From assembly GCF_000015265.1 (NCBI RefSeq), contig NC_008699.1:3286001-3350000 (forward strand): a stretch of 64,000 nt of DNA, written 5' to 3'. The position numbers were made by a program, and so were the translations under genes. The stretch comes from Nocardioides sp. JS614. Lineage in GTDB: Bacteria; Actinomycetota; Actinomycetes; Propionibacteriales; Nocardioidaceae. Of the stretch, positions 31,843 through 41,659 are shown one piece after another. A model generated the notes under the pieces. It saw nothing but the letters and a program-made list of their open reading frames with translations. It made no database searches and had not been told where the DNA came from. Within the stretch, counting starts at the first letter, position 1. Each line of letters begins with the position of its first letter.

Positions 31843-33030
31843 ATGCCCGTCGTCGTCGAGCCGGATCCCGTGATCGCCGCGAGGCTGCTCTCGGCGCTGC
31901 CGCCCGGCGCGCACGGCGTCGACTCGACCGACCGGCTCCAGGCCTGGGTCGGCGAGCACACCGAGGAGTACGTCGTGGTGCTCGGTCCGCGCCTCGGCCT
32001 CGAGGACGCCCTGGCCGCCTGCGAGGCGCTCCGGATCAGCCGCCCGACCGTCAGCGTGGTCGTCGTCCGGGACCAGTCAGACACCCCGATCGATGCCGTG
32101 CTGCTCACCCGGGCGATCAAGGCGGGGGCGCGCGACGTCGTACCGCACGACGACCTCGAGGCGGTGGCGGCGGCCGTCGGCCGCGCCCATCAGCTCTACG
32201 TGGCACTGCGCGGCCCCGACGGCGTCAGCCACCAGGGCCGCATCGTCACGGTCTTCTCGCCCAAGGGCGGGGTCGGCAAGACCACGATGGCGGTCAACCT
32301 GGCGCTCGCCCTGTCCGACGGCGGTGCCCGCCAGGTCTGCCTGGTGGACCTCGACCTCGCGTTCGGCGACGTCGCGATCACCCTGCAGCTGTTCCCCTCG
32401 CACACCGTCGAGCACGCGATCGGGTCCGAGGACACGCTCGACGCCGCGATGCTCGGCGCGCTGCTGACCCGCCACCAGGGCGCGGTCATGGTGCTCGCGG
32501 CGCCCAGCCAGCCCGACGTGCGGGAACGGATCACCCCGGCCCTGGTCACCCGGGTGCTGACCACCCTGCGCGAGACCTTCGACTTCGTCGTGGTCGACAC
32601 GGCCCCGGCGTTCGACGAGACCACGCTCGCCGCCCTGGACGAGACCGACGAGTGCGTGGTCGTCGCCACCCTCGACGTACCGACCCTGAAGAACGTGCGG
32701 GTCGGCCTCGAGACCCTCGAGATGCTCGGCATCGCCCGCGGTCACCGGCACCTGCTGCTCAACCGCGCCGACGACGCCGTCGGGCTCGGCCCGGACAAGG
32801 TCGAGGCGATCCTCGGCCTGGCGGTGGCCGCCCAGGTGGCGACGTCGATCGACATCGCGGCCTCGACCAACGCGGGCACCCCGATCGTCAGCGGCAAGCC
32901 GGACCATCCCTCCAGTACGGCGATCCGGGCGCTCGCCGCGCTGCTCGCGGGGGCCCCGGCCGCCCCCGACAGGCACCCGGCCCACCCGACACCGCCGACC
33001 CCGACCCGCCGGTTCCGGCTCAGGAGGTGA
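31843..33030 (+). CDS. cpaE: Tad localisation ATPase CpaE/TadZ (ParA/MinD-like)
   Basis: A 395-residue protein with an atypical receiver-like N-terminal domain (residues 1-125) and a MinD/ParA-type ATPase domain. The deviant Walker A is VFSPKGGVGKTTMAVNLA near residue 145. FDFVVVDTAPAFDETTL is the Walker B region. In the Tad system this protein positions the pilus machine at the membrane. The C-terminus is a Pro-rich basic tail. It starts 6 nt after cpaB. Confidence 0.88.
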   Translation: MPVVVEPDPVIAARLLSALPPGAHGVDSTDRLQAWVGEHTEEYVVVLGPRLGLEDALAACEALRISRPTVSVVVVRDQSDTPIDAVLLTRAIKAGARDVVPHDDLEAVAAAVGRAHQLYVALRGPDGVSHQGRIVTVFSPKGGVGKTTMAVNLALALSDGGARQVCLVDLDLAFGDVAITLQLFPSHTVEHAIGSEDTLDAAMLGALLTRHQGAVMVLAAPSQPDVRERITPALVTRVLTTLRETFDFVVVDTAPAFDETTLAALDETDECVVVATLDVPTLKNVRVGLETLEMLGIARGHRHLLLNRADDAVGLGPDKVEAILGLAVAAQVATSIDIAASTNAGTPIVSGKPDHPSSTAIRALAALLAGAPAAPDRHPAHPTPPTPTRRFRLRR

Positions 33031-33034
33031 CCCA

Positions 33035-34510
<1,476 letters not shown>

Positions 34511-34529
34511 ACACCCCGCGGAGTCCCGA

Positions 34530-35510
34530 ATGAACTGGCTCCTGGTCAGCGGTGCGGTCGCGGTCGGCCTGGGGCTGCTCACCGCGCTGCTGCTGCTCGC
34601 CGGCCCCGCTCGGTCGGCGGAGCCGACGCCGGCGGAACGGGTGACGGCGTACGTCGGCGCGGCCGGCGACGGCGGCACGGCGATCCTGTCCGCCGGCCAC
34701 CGCCCCGACGCGCTCGCCCAGGCGAGCGGTGCCGCCGCCCGGGTGCTGCGGAGCAACCGCGGGCTCGAGGACCGGATCCGGCACCGGCTCGAGGGAGCGG
34801 GCAGTCACCTCGAGTCCGCCGAATGGTTGCTGCTGCACACGGCGGTCTTCGTGCTCACCGGGCTGGTCGGGCTGCTGCTCGGCACCGGCAACGTGGTGCT
34901 GTTCGTGCTGTTCCTGGTCGTGGGCGCCGTCGGGCCGTGGCTCTACCTCGGCGTGCGCCGCGGACGGCGGCGCAAGGCGTTCAGCGCCGCCGTGCCGGAG
35001 ACCCTGCAGCTGATGTCGGGGTCGCTCTCGGCGGGGCTGTCGCTCGCGCAGTCCGCCGAGACGGTCACCCGCGAAGGCGCCGACCCGGTCGCCGCGGAGT
35101 TCCGCCGGGCGCTCGTCGAGACCCGCCTCGGCGTGCCGCTGGAGGATGCGCTCGAGGGCGTCGCCGACCGGTTCGACAGCGCGGACCTGGCCTGGGCGGT
35201 GATGGCGATCCGGATCCAGCGCCAGGTGGGCGGCAACCTCGCGGAGCTGCTCGACACCGTCGCCGAGACGATGCGCGAGCGCGAGTACGTCCGGCGGCAG
35301 GTCGCGGCCCTGTCCGCCGAGGGCCGGCTCTCCGCCTGGGTGCTCGGCTCGCTGCCGGTGGCCTTCCTGACCTACCTCCTGCTGGTCAACCGCGAGTACG
35401 TGATGCCGCTGTTCGAGGACCCGCGCGGGATCGTGCTGCTCGCCGGGGCGGCGCTGTGGCTGGCGGTCGGGGCGTTCTGGATGAGTCGCCTGGTCCGGGT
35501 GGAGGTCTGA
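34530..35510 (+). CDS. tadB: Tad inner-membrane platform protein TadB (type II secretion F domain)
   Basis: A 326-residue membrane protein with N-terminal and central hydrophobic segments and a cytoplasmic T2SF domain. ETLQLMSGSLSAGLSLAQSAE and IRIQRQVGGNLAELLDTVAETMRERE are typical TadB/TadC stretches. With TadC it forms the platform that couples the CpaF ATPase to pilin extrusion. It begins 19 nt after cpaF, with GAGTCCCGA preceding a weak ribosome site. Confidence 0.88.
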   Translation: MNWLLVSGAVAVGLGLLTALLLLAGPARSAEPTPAERVTAYVGAAGDGGTAILSAGHRPDALAQASGAAARVLRSNRGLEDRIRHRLEGAGSHLESAEWLLLHTAVFVLTGLVGLLLGTGNVVLFVLFLVVGAVGPWLYLGVRRGRRRKAFSAAVPETLQLMSGSLSAGLSLAQSAETVTREGADPVAAEFRRALVETRLGVPLEDALEGVADRFDSADLAWAVMAIRIQRQVGGNLAELLDTVAETMREREYVRRQVAALSAEGRLSAWVLGSLPVAFLTYLLLVNREYVMPLFEDPRGIVLLAGAALWLAVGAFWMSRLVRVEV

Positions 35511-35511
35511 G

Positions 35512-36426
35512 ATGCCGCTGCTCCTCGGTGCCCTGCTGCTCGCGGTCTCGGTCCTGCTGCTCGCCGCCGCCCTCGGGGAGGGCCGGGACGCCCGGGGCGT
35601 GGGCCGTTCGCTGGAGCTGGTCCGGGCCGCCTCGGCGTCGCCCGAGGTGGTGACCCGCGAGGCGGAGGTGCCGTTCGGCGAGCGGGTGCTCGACCCGCTC
35701 CGCGAGCGCACCCTGGGCCTCGGCCGCCGGCTCGCCGGCCACGAGGCCGCGGACCGGATCCGGCACCGGCTCGACCTGGCCGGGAACCCGCCCGGCTGGA
35801 CCGTCGACCGCTACCTGACCGGGACGGTCCTGGGCGCGGCCCTGGGGCTGGTCGGTGCCGGCCTGCTCGGCCTGCTGCTGGAGCCGGCTACGCCGGTCCT
35901 CGTGCTGCTGCTCGCGGCCGGGCTCGTCCTCGGCTACTTCGGGCCGCGGTTGTACCTCTACCAGAAGAGCTACGACCGGTCCGAGCGGATCCGCCGGGCG
36001 CTGCCCGACGCGATCGACCTGCTCACGATCAGCGTCGAGGCCGGGCTCGGCTTCGACGCGGCCGTCCAGCAGGTCGCCCAGCACACCGAGGGGCCGCTCG
36101 CCGACGAGCTGTCCCGGGTGCTCCGGGAGATGCAGCTCGGGCAGAGCCGGTCGGCGGCGCTGCGCTCCCTGTCCGCCCGCACGACGGTGCCCGAGCTGCG
36201 CGGCTTCGTCGGCGCGATGGTGCAGGCCGACGCGCTCGGCATCCCGATCGCGCAGGTGCTGCGAGTCCAGTCCCGGGAGATCCGGGTCAAGCGCCGGCAG
36301 CACGCCGAGGAGCGCGCCCAGCAGGTGCCGGTGAAGATCACGGTCCCGCTGATCTTCTGCATCCTGCCGTGCCTGTTCGTGGTGGTGCTCGGGCCGGCGG
36401 TCCTCAACATCATGGACACGTTCTGA
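35512..36426 (+). CDS. tadC: Tad inner-membrane platform protein TadC (type II secretion F domain)
   Basis: A 304-residue homologue of the preceding platform protein. It has two or three hydrophobic N-terminal segments, the T2SF stretch LPDAIDLLTISVEAGLGFDAAVQQ and a C-terminal transmembrane helix (VPLIFCILPCLFVVVLGPAV). It starts one base after the tadB stop and its own stop shares a base with the histidine kinase ATG, so the operon is tightly coupled. Confidence 0.88.
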   Translation: MPLLLGALLLAVSVLLLAAALGEGRDARGVGRSLELVRAASASPEVVTREAEVPFGERVLDPLRERTLGLGRRLAGHEAADRIRHRLDLAGNPPGWTVDRYLTGTVLGAALGLVGAGLLGLLLEPATPVLVLLLAAGLVLGYFGPRLYLYQKSYDRSERIRRALPDAIDLLTISVEAGLGFDAAVQQVAQHTEGPLADELSRVLREMQLGQSRSAALRSLSARTTVPELRGFVGAMVQADALGIPIAQVLRVQSREIRVKRRQHAEERAQQVPVKITVPLIFCILPCLFVVVLGPAVLNIMDTF

Positions 36427-38033
36427 TGGGCCGCGGCGACACGGCACGCGCACGCCGGGGCTGGCCCACGGTCCGGGTTGCGACCGGCGCCCGCCTGTGC
36501 GGCTTCCTGGCGCTGCTGGCGCCCGCCCTGTGGACCCGGGACACGACGGCGGTGCTGGCCCTGGTCGCCATCGGCGCGGCCTGGCTGCTCGGCGGGCTCG
36601 CCGAGCTCAACGCCGCCCTGCCGGCCTGGCTGACCACCGTGCTCGAGCCGCTCACGGTCGGGGTGGCGTGCGGCCTGGCCCTGCACACCTCGACCGCCGT
36701 GCTCGGCGCGCTCGCCATCGGCCCGGTGACCGCGGCCCTGCGGTCCGGAGCGGCCGGCGCCTCCCTCGCGATCGTCTCCGAGCTCGGCGCGCTGCTCGTG
36801 ATCGCGGTCGGGTCGGGCCTGCCCGTCGAGGACGCCGAGGGTCTCGCGATCATGAGCTGGAGCGTGGTCGCGCTCGGCCTGGGCATGATCGCGACCTACC
36901 TGCACGCCGTGCTCCGGCGCGAGCCCGACCCGCTCGGGCCGTACCACGACGCCCAGGCCCTGATCCGGCAGCTGATCGACCTCTCCGACGAGTTCGGCAC
37001 CGGGCTGGACCCCGCCGCCCTCGGCACCCGGCTGCTCGACGTCGTGCGGGACGAGCTGCCGGCCGAGGTGCTCACGGTCTACGTCGCGCCGATCCGGGAC
37101 CTCTCCCCGCTCGTCACCTGGTCGCTGGGTCCTGGTCCCGAGAGCGATCCCCTCGAGGAGGTGGCGACCGCCTGCTGGTGGGCGGGAAGCCAGGTCGCCG
37201 ACGGCCAGGGGTTCGCGTTCCCGCTCCACTCGGGTGGCTCGACCGTCGGGGTCGTGGCCGGGCAGCTGTCCGAGCGCGTCGACGCCGACGGCATCGGGCT
37301 CGACGACCGGATCCGCGCGCTGGGCGTGCGGCTCGCTGCGAGCGTCGTCCACCTCGACACCGCCCTGCTCTTCGAGGCACTGCGCGACCGGGCGACGGTG
37401 GGTGAGCGGCGGCGGCTGGCCCGCGAGATCCACGACGGCCTGGCCCAGGACATCGCCTCGCTCGGCTACCTCGTCGACGCCCTCGCCGCCGACCCCGGGA
37501 CGCCCGCGCAGGCGGCCCGGATCGCCGGGCTCCGAGAACGGATCTCAGCGGTGGTGACCGAGGTGCGCGACTCCGTCGTCACCCTGCGCACCGGCGTCGG
37601 TGAGAGCGCCAGCCTGGGTGCGGCGCTGGGCGGTCTCGCCCGCCGGCTGACCGAGTCGTCGGGCGTTCCGGTGCACGTCACCCTGGACGAGCGGGAGACC
37701 CGGTTGCGACCCGAGGTCGAGGCGGAGCTGTTCCGGATCGCCCAGCAGGCGATGACCAACGCCGTCCAGCACGCCGCCGCCGGCTCGATCGACGTGCACT
37801 GCCGGGTGCGGCCGCCCGAGGCGGTGCTCACGGTCCGCGACGACGGCCGGGGGCTCGGACCGGCGCGCCCGGACTCGCAGGGCCTGGACATCATGCGCGA
37901 GCGGGCCGCGCTGATCGGCGGCCGGCTCGACGTCGACCGGCGACACCCGCACGGGACCAGCATCACGGTCCGGGTGCCGGCACCCACGACCACGCCGGTG
38001 GCCGCGACCCGAGAAGAGAGCGTGACCGCATGA
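36426..38033 (+). CDS. Membrane histidine kinase with GAF-like domain (NarL/DesK-type) in the Tad operon
   Basis: A 535-residue sensor. About six transmembrane segments (residues 15-165) are followed by a GAF-like region (DPAALGTRLLDVVRDELPAE to residue 315), a HisKA_3 dimerisation helix with the phospho-acceptor His in RREIHDGLAQDIASLGYLV style sequence near residue 335, and a HATPase domain (AMTNAVQHAA, VRDDGRGLG). The signal is unknown. It overlaps tadC by one base and the response regulator by 4 bases, so it should control, or be controlled with, the pilus genes. Confidence 0.88.
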   Translation: MGRGDTARARRGWPTVRVATGARLCGFLALLAPALWTRDTTAVLALVAIGAAWLLGGLAELNAALPAWLTTVLEPLTVGVACGLALHTSTAVLGALAIGPVTAALRSGAAGASLAIVSELGALLVIAVGSGLPVEDAEGLAIMSWSVVALGLGMIATYLHAVLRREPDPLGPYHDAQALIRQLIDLSDEFGTGLDPAALGTRLLDVVRDELPAEVLTVYVAPIRDLSPLVTWSLGPGPESDPLEEVATACWWAGSQVADGQGFAFPLHSGGSTVGVVAGQLSERVDADGIGLDDRIRALGVRLAASVVHLDTALLFEALRDRATVGERRRLAREIHDGLAQDIASLGYLVDALAADPGTPAQAARIAGLRERISAVVTEVRDSVVTLRTGVGESASLGAALGGLARRLTESSGVPVHVTLDERETRLRPEVEAELFRIAQQAMTNAVQHAAAGSIDVHCRVRPPEAVLTVRDDGRGLGPARPDSQGLDIMRERAALIGGRLDVDRRHPHGTSITVRVPAPTTTPVAATREESVTA

Positions 38034-38668
38034 CCACCGTGCTCCTCGTCGACGACCACGAGCTGATCCGCAGCGGACTCGCGGCCGTCATCGACCTCGA
38101 GGACGACCTGACCGTCGTCGGGACGGCCGCGACGGTCGCCGCCGGCCTCGCCGCCATCGCGCAGCTGGCGCCCGACGTCGTCGTCGCCGACCTCCAGCTG
38201 CCCGACGGCACCGGCCTGGACATCGCCCGGGCGGTCCGCGGCGAGAACGACAGCACCGGTCTGGTGGTGCTCACCATGCATTCCGGCGACGACCAGATCT
38301 TCGCGGCGATGGAGGCCGGAGCGTCCGGGTTCGTCGGCAAGGAGGCCCCCGCCCAGGAGGTGGTCCGCACCATCCGGCACGCGGCCGTCTCGCCGCGCTC
38401 GTTCGTCTGCAGCGGCCTGGCCGAGGCCATGGTCCGCCGGGTGGGTGCCGGCACCGCCCGGCTCTCGGACCGCGAGCACGACGTGCTGCTGCTGCTCGCC
38501 GAGGGCCTCGGCACCGCCGCGATCGCCGAGCGGCTGTTCATGAGCGAATCGACGGCGAAGTCGCACCTGGGGCACATCTACCAGAAGCTCGGCGCCGCCA
38601 ACCGCGCCCAGGCGCTGGTCACCGCGATGCGGATCGGGCTGCTCTCCAGCGTGCAGCCCGGGACCTAG
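38030..38668 (+). CDS. NarL/LuxR-family response regulator in the Tad operon
   Basis: This 212-residue regulator has a receiver domain with acidic pocket D8/D9, phospho-acceptor D54 in VVVADLQLPDG and the conserved Lys in GFVGKEAP. A LuxR-type helix-turn-helix follows (LSDREHDVLLLLAEGLGTAAI, FMSESTAKSHLGHIYQKLG). It is the cognate partner of the overlapping histidine kinase. Likely targets are the Tad operon and the nearby flp gene. Its stop codon lies within the first of two GGGACC palindromes. Confidence 0.92.
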   Translation: MTTVLLVDDHELIRSGLAAVIDLEDDLTVVGTAATVAAGLAAIAQLAPDVVVADLQLPDGTGLDIARAVRGENDSTGLVVLTMHSGDDQIFAAMEAGASGFVGKEAPAQEVVRTIRHAAVSPRSFVCSGLAEAMVRRVGAGTARLSDREHDVLLLLAEGLGTAAIAERLFMSESTAKSHLGHIYQKLGAANRAQALVTAMRIGLLSSVQPGT

Positions 38669-38687
38669 GTCCCGGGACCTTGGTCCC
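38657..38687. repeat. Two tandem GGGACC-type palindromes at the end of the regulator gene
   Basis: GGGACCTAGGTCCC (38660-38673) and GGGACCTTGGTCCC (38674-38687) abut exactly. As RNA the pair folds into one long hairpin and may end the operon transcript. As DNA each copy differs from the DosR/DevR-type GGGACTWWAGTCCC box at two positions (from memory of that consensus). Confidence 0.5.
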
Positions 38688-38874
38688 GATCTTCCTGGCC
38701 CGACCGCACCCCGCGGACGATGTCCGATCGTCGCCCGTCTCTAGTCATTTGTGACTACCGACCCTGACGCGGTCGTCCGATCCGGATGGCCCGGGCCGCG
38801 ACGCACGATGGCTCTCGAGGGGTGAGGGACTCCTCGGTCCTGTCTCGGGACCGATTGGGAGAGGGAGAACAACC

Positions 38875-39078
38875 ATGCTGCAGTACCTGCAGATCCTGCT
38901 GGCCGGGCACCGCGCGAGGATGGACGAGCGCGGGGCCTCGGCCGTCGAATACGGCCTGCTGATCGGCGGCATCGCCGCTGTCATCGTCGTCCTGGTCTTC
39001 GCGCTTGGTGACCAGGTCAAGGAGCTGTTCACTGACACCTGCACGAGCGTCGAGGCGAAGACAACCGCACAGTGCTGA
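38875..39078 (+). CDS. flp: Flp-type pilin
   Basis: A 67-residue prepilin. A short basic leader ends in Gly20, followed by the processed N-terminus ASAVEYGLL with the conserved Glu at mature position 5. A hydrophobic helix follows (LIGGIAAVIVVLVFALGD) and a short tail with two Cys. It should be cleaved by a TadV/CpaA peptidase and polymerised by the upstream Tad machine. It has its own GGGAGAGGGAG ribosome site and about 200 nt of upstream DNA with further inverted repeats, so it is probably transcribed separately and strongly. Confidence 0.93.
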   Translation: MLQYLQILLAGHRARMDERGASAVEYGLLIGGIAAVIVVLVFALGDQVKELFTDTCTSVEAKTTAQC

Positions 39079-39095
39079 CTTTGCACTAGAGCTGG

Positions 39096-39125
39096 GTGGC
39101 CGCGGACCGTGAGGTCCGCGGCCAC
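39096..39125 (+). terminator. Intrinsic terminator of flp
   Basis: Perfect 13-bp stem, GTGGCCGCGGACC with its complement, a GTGA loop, then CTTTCGT. It lies 18 nt after the flp stop and separates it from the convergent peptidase gene. Confidence 0.8.
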
Positions 39126-39139
39126 TTTCGTGCTCAGGG

Positions 39140-40375
39140 CTACTCCCCCGCGAGCTGACGGGCGATGGCGATCCGGGTCAGCGTCGTGGGGTGCGAGCCG
39201 AACCACCACTGCGACCAGCCCGGGGGCGTGGGGTCGGCCAGCGAGTGCAGCGCGAGCTGGCGCTGGACGCCGATGAACGCGCCCGCGTCGTGGGTCGCCT
39301 CCAGGGCGTCGACGTCGGCGCGGGTCTCGATCTGCCGGCTGATCCCGTTCTCAACCGGGGTGGCCAGCACCGTGCCCAGCGCGACCAGCGCGAGCACCAG
39401 CGGCACCACGACCGGGTCGCCCATCACCAGGCCGCGGCGGCCGACGGCGCCGACGAGCAGCCCGAGCAGGCCGACGCCGAACACCGCCCCGGCCACCCCC
39501 AGCAGCGACCCGGTCAGCACGTCGTCGTGGCGGGCGTGCGCGAGCTCGTGGGCCACCACCGACAGCGCCTGGTCGCGCGGCACGTCCTCGACCAGGTTGT
39601 CGTAGAGCACCACCCGCCGGGTCCCGCCGAAGCCCGAGACGTAGGCGTTGAGGGTCGTCGTCCGCCGGGAGGCGTCCGCGACGAGCACGTCGTCGACCGG
39701 GACGTGCTCGCGGTCGGCGAGCGCGAGCACCTGGGTGCGCAGCGGACCCGCCTCGAGCGAGGTGAACGAGTTGAACAACGGCTCCACGACCACCGGGTAG
39801 ACGAACGACCCGGCCAGCACCAGCACGCCCAGCACGCCGCCGGCCACCGCCGGCCAGGCGCAGCGCCAGCGGCGGGCGCACCCGACCAGGACCAGCAGCA
39901 CGATCGAGGTCGCGACGATCCCGACCAGCTCGTTCTTGACCAGGTCCAGCGCGAACGCCGACCAGGCCTGGTGGCTCAGCCCACGGTCGAGCACCTCGCG
40001 GCGCAGCAGCACGGTGAACGGCAGGGTCAGCACCCGTCCGACCACCGCCAGCACGGCGACCGCCAGCACCACCCGGACCCACCACCAGCCGCGCAGCCGG
40101 GCGGCCAGCCGTCGGCCCCAGGGCCCGAAGCCGAGCGTGCAGGCCACCAGCACGGAGACCACCAGCGAGCTCCGGCTCCAGACCCGCGCCCACCGGGAGA
40201 AGTCCTCGGCCCGCTGGATCTCCGCGGTCGTGAAGACCGACCCGGCGTCCGCCGGCCCCGGCGTGCCGCCGGGCACCGGGTGCCACGGCACCAGCACGAC
40301 GGCGAGCGCGACGAACGCCAGGGCGCCCAGCACGGCGACGATCAGCGCGACGCGGCGCTCGGGCGGGGTGCTCAC
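39140..40375 (-). CDS. M48-family membrane metallopeptidase (CAAX prenyl protease-like)
   Basis: A 411-residue Ste24-like integral membrane protease with six or seven hydrophobic segments. The zinc site is VVAHELAHARHDD near residue 275, with the third ligand in ISRQIETRADVDALE; ADASRRTTTLNAYVSGFGG is also conserved. These enzymes degrade or process membrane proteins. GTG 40375 overlaps the stop of the upstream peptidase-like gene (GTGA), so the two metalloprotease genes are coupled. Confidence 0.88.
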   Translation of the reverse strand: MSTPPERRVALIVAVLGALAFVALAVVLVPWHPVPGGTPGPADAGSVFTTAEIQRAEDFSRWARVWSRSSLVVSVLVACTLGFGPWGRRLAARLRGWWWVRVVLAVAVLAVVGRVLTLPFTVLLRREVLDRGLSHQAWSAFALDLVKNELVGIVATSIVLLVLVGCARRWRCAWPAVAGGVLGVLVLAGSFVYPVVVEPLFNSFTSLEAGPLRTQVLALADREHVPVDDVLVADASRRTTTLNAYVSGFGGTRRVVLYDNLVEDVPRDQALSVVAHELAHARHDDVLTGSLLGVAGAVFGVGLLGLLVGAVGRRGLVMGDPVVVPLVLALVALGTVLATPVENGISRQIETRADVDALEATHDAGAFIGVQRQLALHSLADPTPPGWSQWWFGSHPTTLTRIAIARQLAGE

Positions 40376-41646
40376 CCCGCCGATTCTGACAGGGCCAGGT
40401 CGGACAGCTCGTCGCGCCACTGCTGGGTGAGCTCGCGCAGGCTGATGCCGAACGCCGACTCCAGCGCCGCCCCGACCGGCCGCCCCTCGTCGACGGCCCG
40501 GTAGAAGCCCACGAGGGCCTGCTGGCCGCCCTCCCGGGCCAGCAGCCGGCAGGCGAGCCAGGCGCTCTCGTACGTCGCCCCCAGGTGCGTGGCCCGGGTG
40601 CCGAACTCGGCCGCCCCCGGCAGGGCGCGTGGTGGACCGTTCCGCCGGACCTCCGCGATCACCTGGGCGGCCAACCGCGACACCGGCAGGCCGACGTCGC
40701 GCAGCGCGACGTAGTCGGCGAAACCCTCCAGCAGCCACAGCGGCATCTGACTGGTCCAGGCACCGGTCGCGACGTGGGTCGCCTCGTGGCTCATCACGAC
40801 CTGCGCGCCCGTGGGCCGCAGCCCGCCGAAGACGTCGGGGTTGACGAAGACGTGGACCGGCGCGTCCGGCGCCAGGGAGCCGTCGGCCGACGTGGTGACC
40901 GCCGCGATCTGGTCGTAGGTGCCGGGATCGGCGTCCAGGACCCGGTCGAGCGCGGTGACCGACGCGGGGACCTCGACGACCAGGCCGCGGTCCCAGTGCG
41001 GCAGGACACGGCGTACGACGAGCACCGCGGCGCGCGCCCGCCGGGCGTAGCTGCCGGCCTCGGCGGCGGAGCCGTCGACCAGCACCAGGGTGCGTGCGCT
41101 GCGGCGCACCTGGAGCGGGCCGGCGAGCCACAACGGCGAGACCCGGTCGCCGCCGCCGAAGCCGGTCAGCGCGACCCGGTCACCGTCCTCACGCAGGTGC
41201 ACCAGCAGCTCCGCCCGGGCCGGCGACCGGTCGAAGCCGTCGAACCGCCAGGTGGCATCGACCGCGGCGGTCCAGTCCCCGTCCGGCCCGAGCGCGCCCT
41301 CGGCGTCGACGTAGCGCAGGCTGAAGTCGCTGACACCGATCCGCTCCGCGTTGCCGACCGCGGCGGCGAGCAGGTCGGCGGCGGCCGGGTCGTCGGCGGG
41401 CGCGAGCGCGCGAGCCGCGTCACGGTCCCCGTCGTGGACCGCGCGCACGAAGTCCGCAAGCGTCTGGGCGGCCAGCCCCGGCGAGACGCTCTGCGTGACA
41501 GGTGCCGGCGTGGGCGCGACGTAGGTGTCGTCGTCGGTCACCCACCAGGCGACCAGGCCGCTCGCGAGGAGCAGGCACAGCGAAAGGCCGGCCACCCACC
41601 AGCGTGGGTGACCGGCCTGTCTGCCGTGCTCGGGGGTCTCGCTCAC
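40372..41646 (-). CDS. Membrane-anchored gluzincin (peptidase MA-like) metalloprotease
   Basis: A 424-residue protein with one N-terminal transmembrane helix (residues about 17-37), an NTF2-like region and a C-terminal metallopeptidase domain outside the membrane. The zinc motif is VVMSHEATHVATG, with the glutamate ligand in LLEGFADYVALRD. This matches the peptidase MA family; the substrate is unknown. It is translationally coupled to the M48 protease downstream and starts 13 nt after the NlpC/P60 gene. Confidence 0.82.
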   Translation of the reverse strand: MSETPEHGRQAGHPRWWVAGLSLCLLLASGLVAWWVTDDDTYVAPTPAPVTQSVSPGLAAQTLADFVRAVHDGDRDAARALAPADDPAAADLLAAAVGNAERIGVSDFSLRYVDAEGALGPDGDWTAAVDATWRFDGFDRSPARAELLVHLREDGDRVALTGFGGGDRVSPLWLAGPLQVRRSARTLVLVDGSAAEAGSYARRARAAVLVVRRVLPHWDRGLVVEVPASVTALDRVLDADPGTYDQIAAVTTSADGSLAPDAPVHVFVNPDVFGGLRPTGAQVVMSHEATHVATGAWTSQMPLWLLEGFADYVALRDVGLPVSRLAAQVIAEVRRNGPPRALPGAAEFGTRATHLGATYESAWLACRLLAREGGQQALVGFYRAVDEGRPVGAALESAFGISLRELTQQWRDELSDLALSESAG

Positions 41647-41659
41647 CTAGCGGCCGGGG

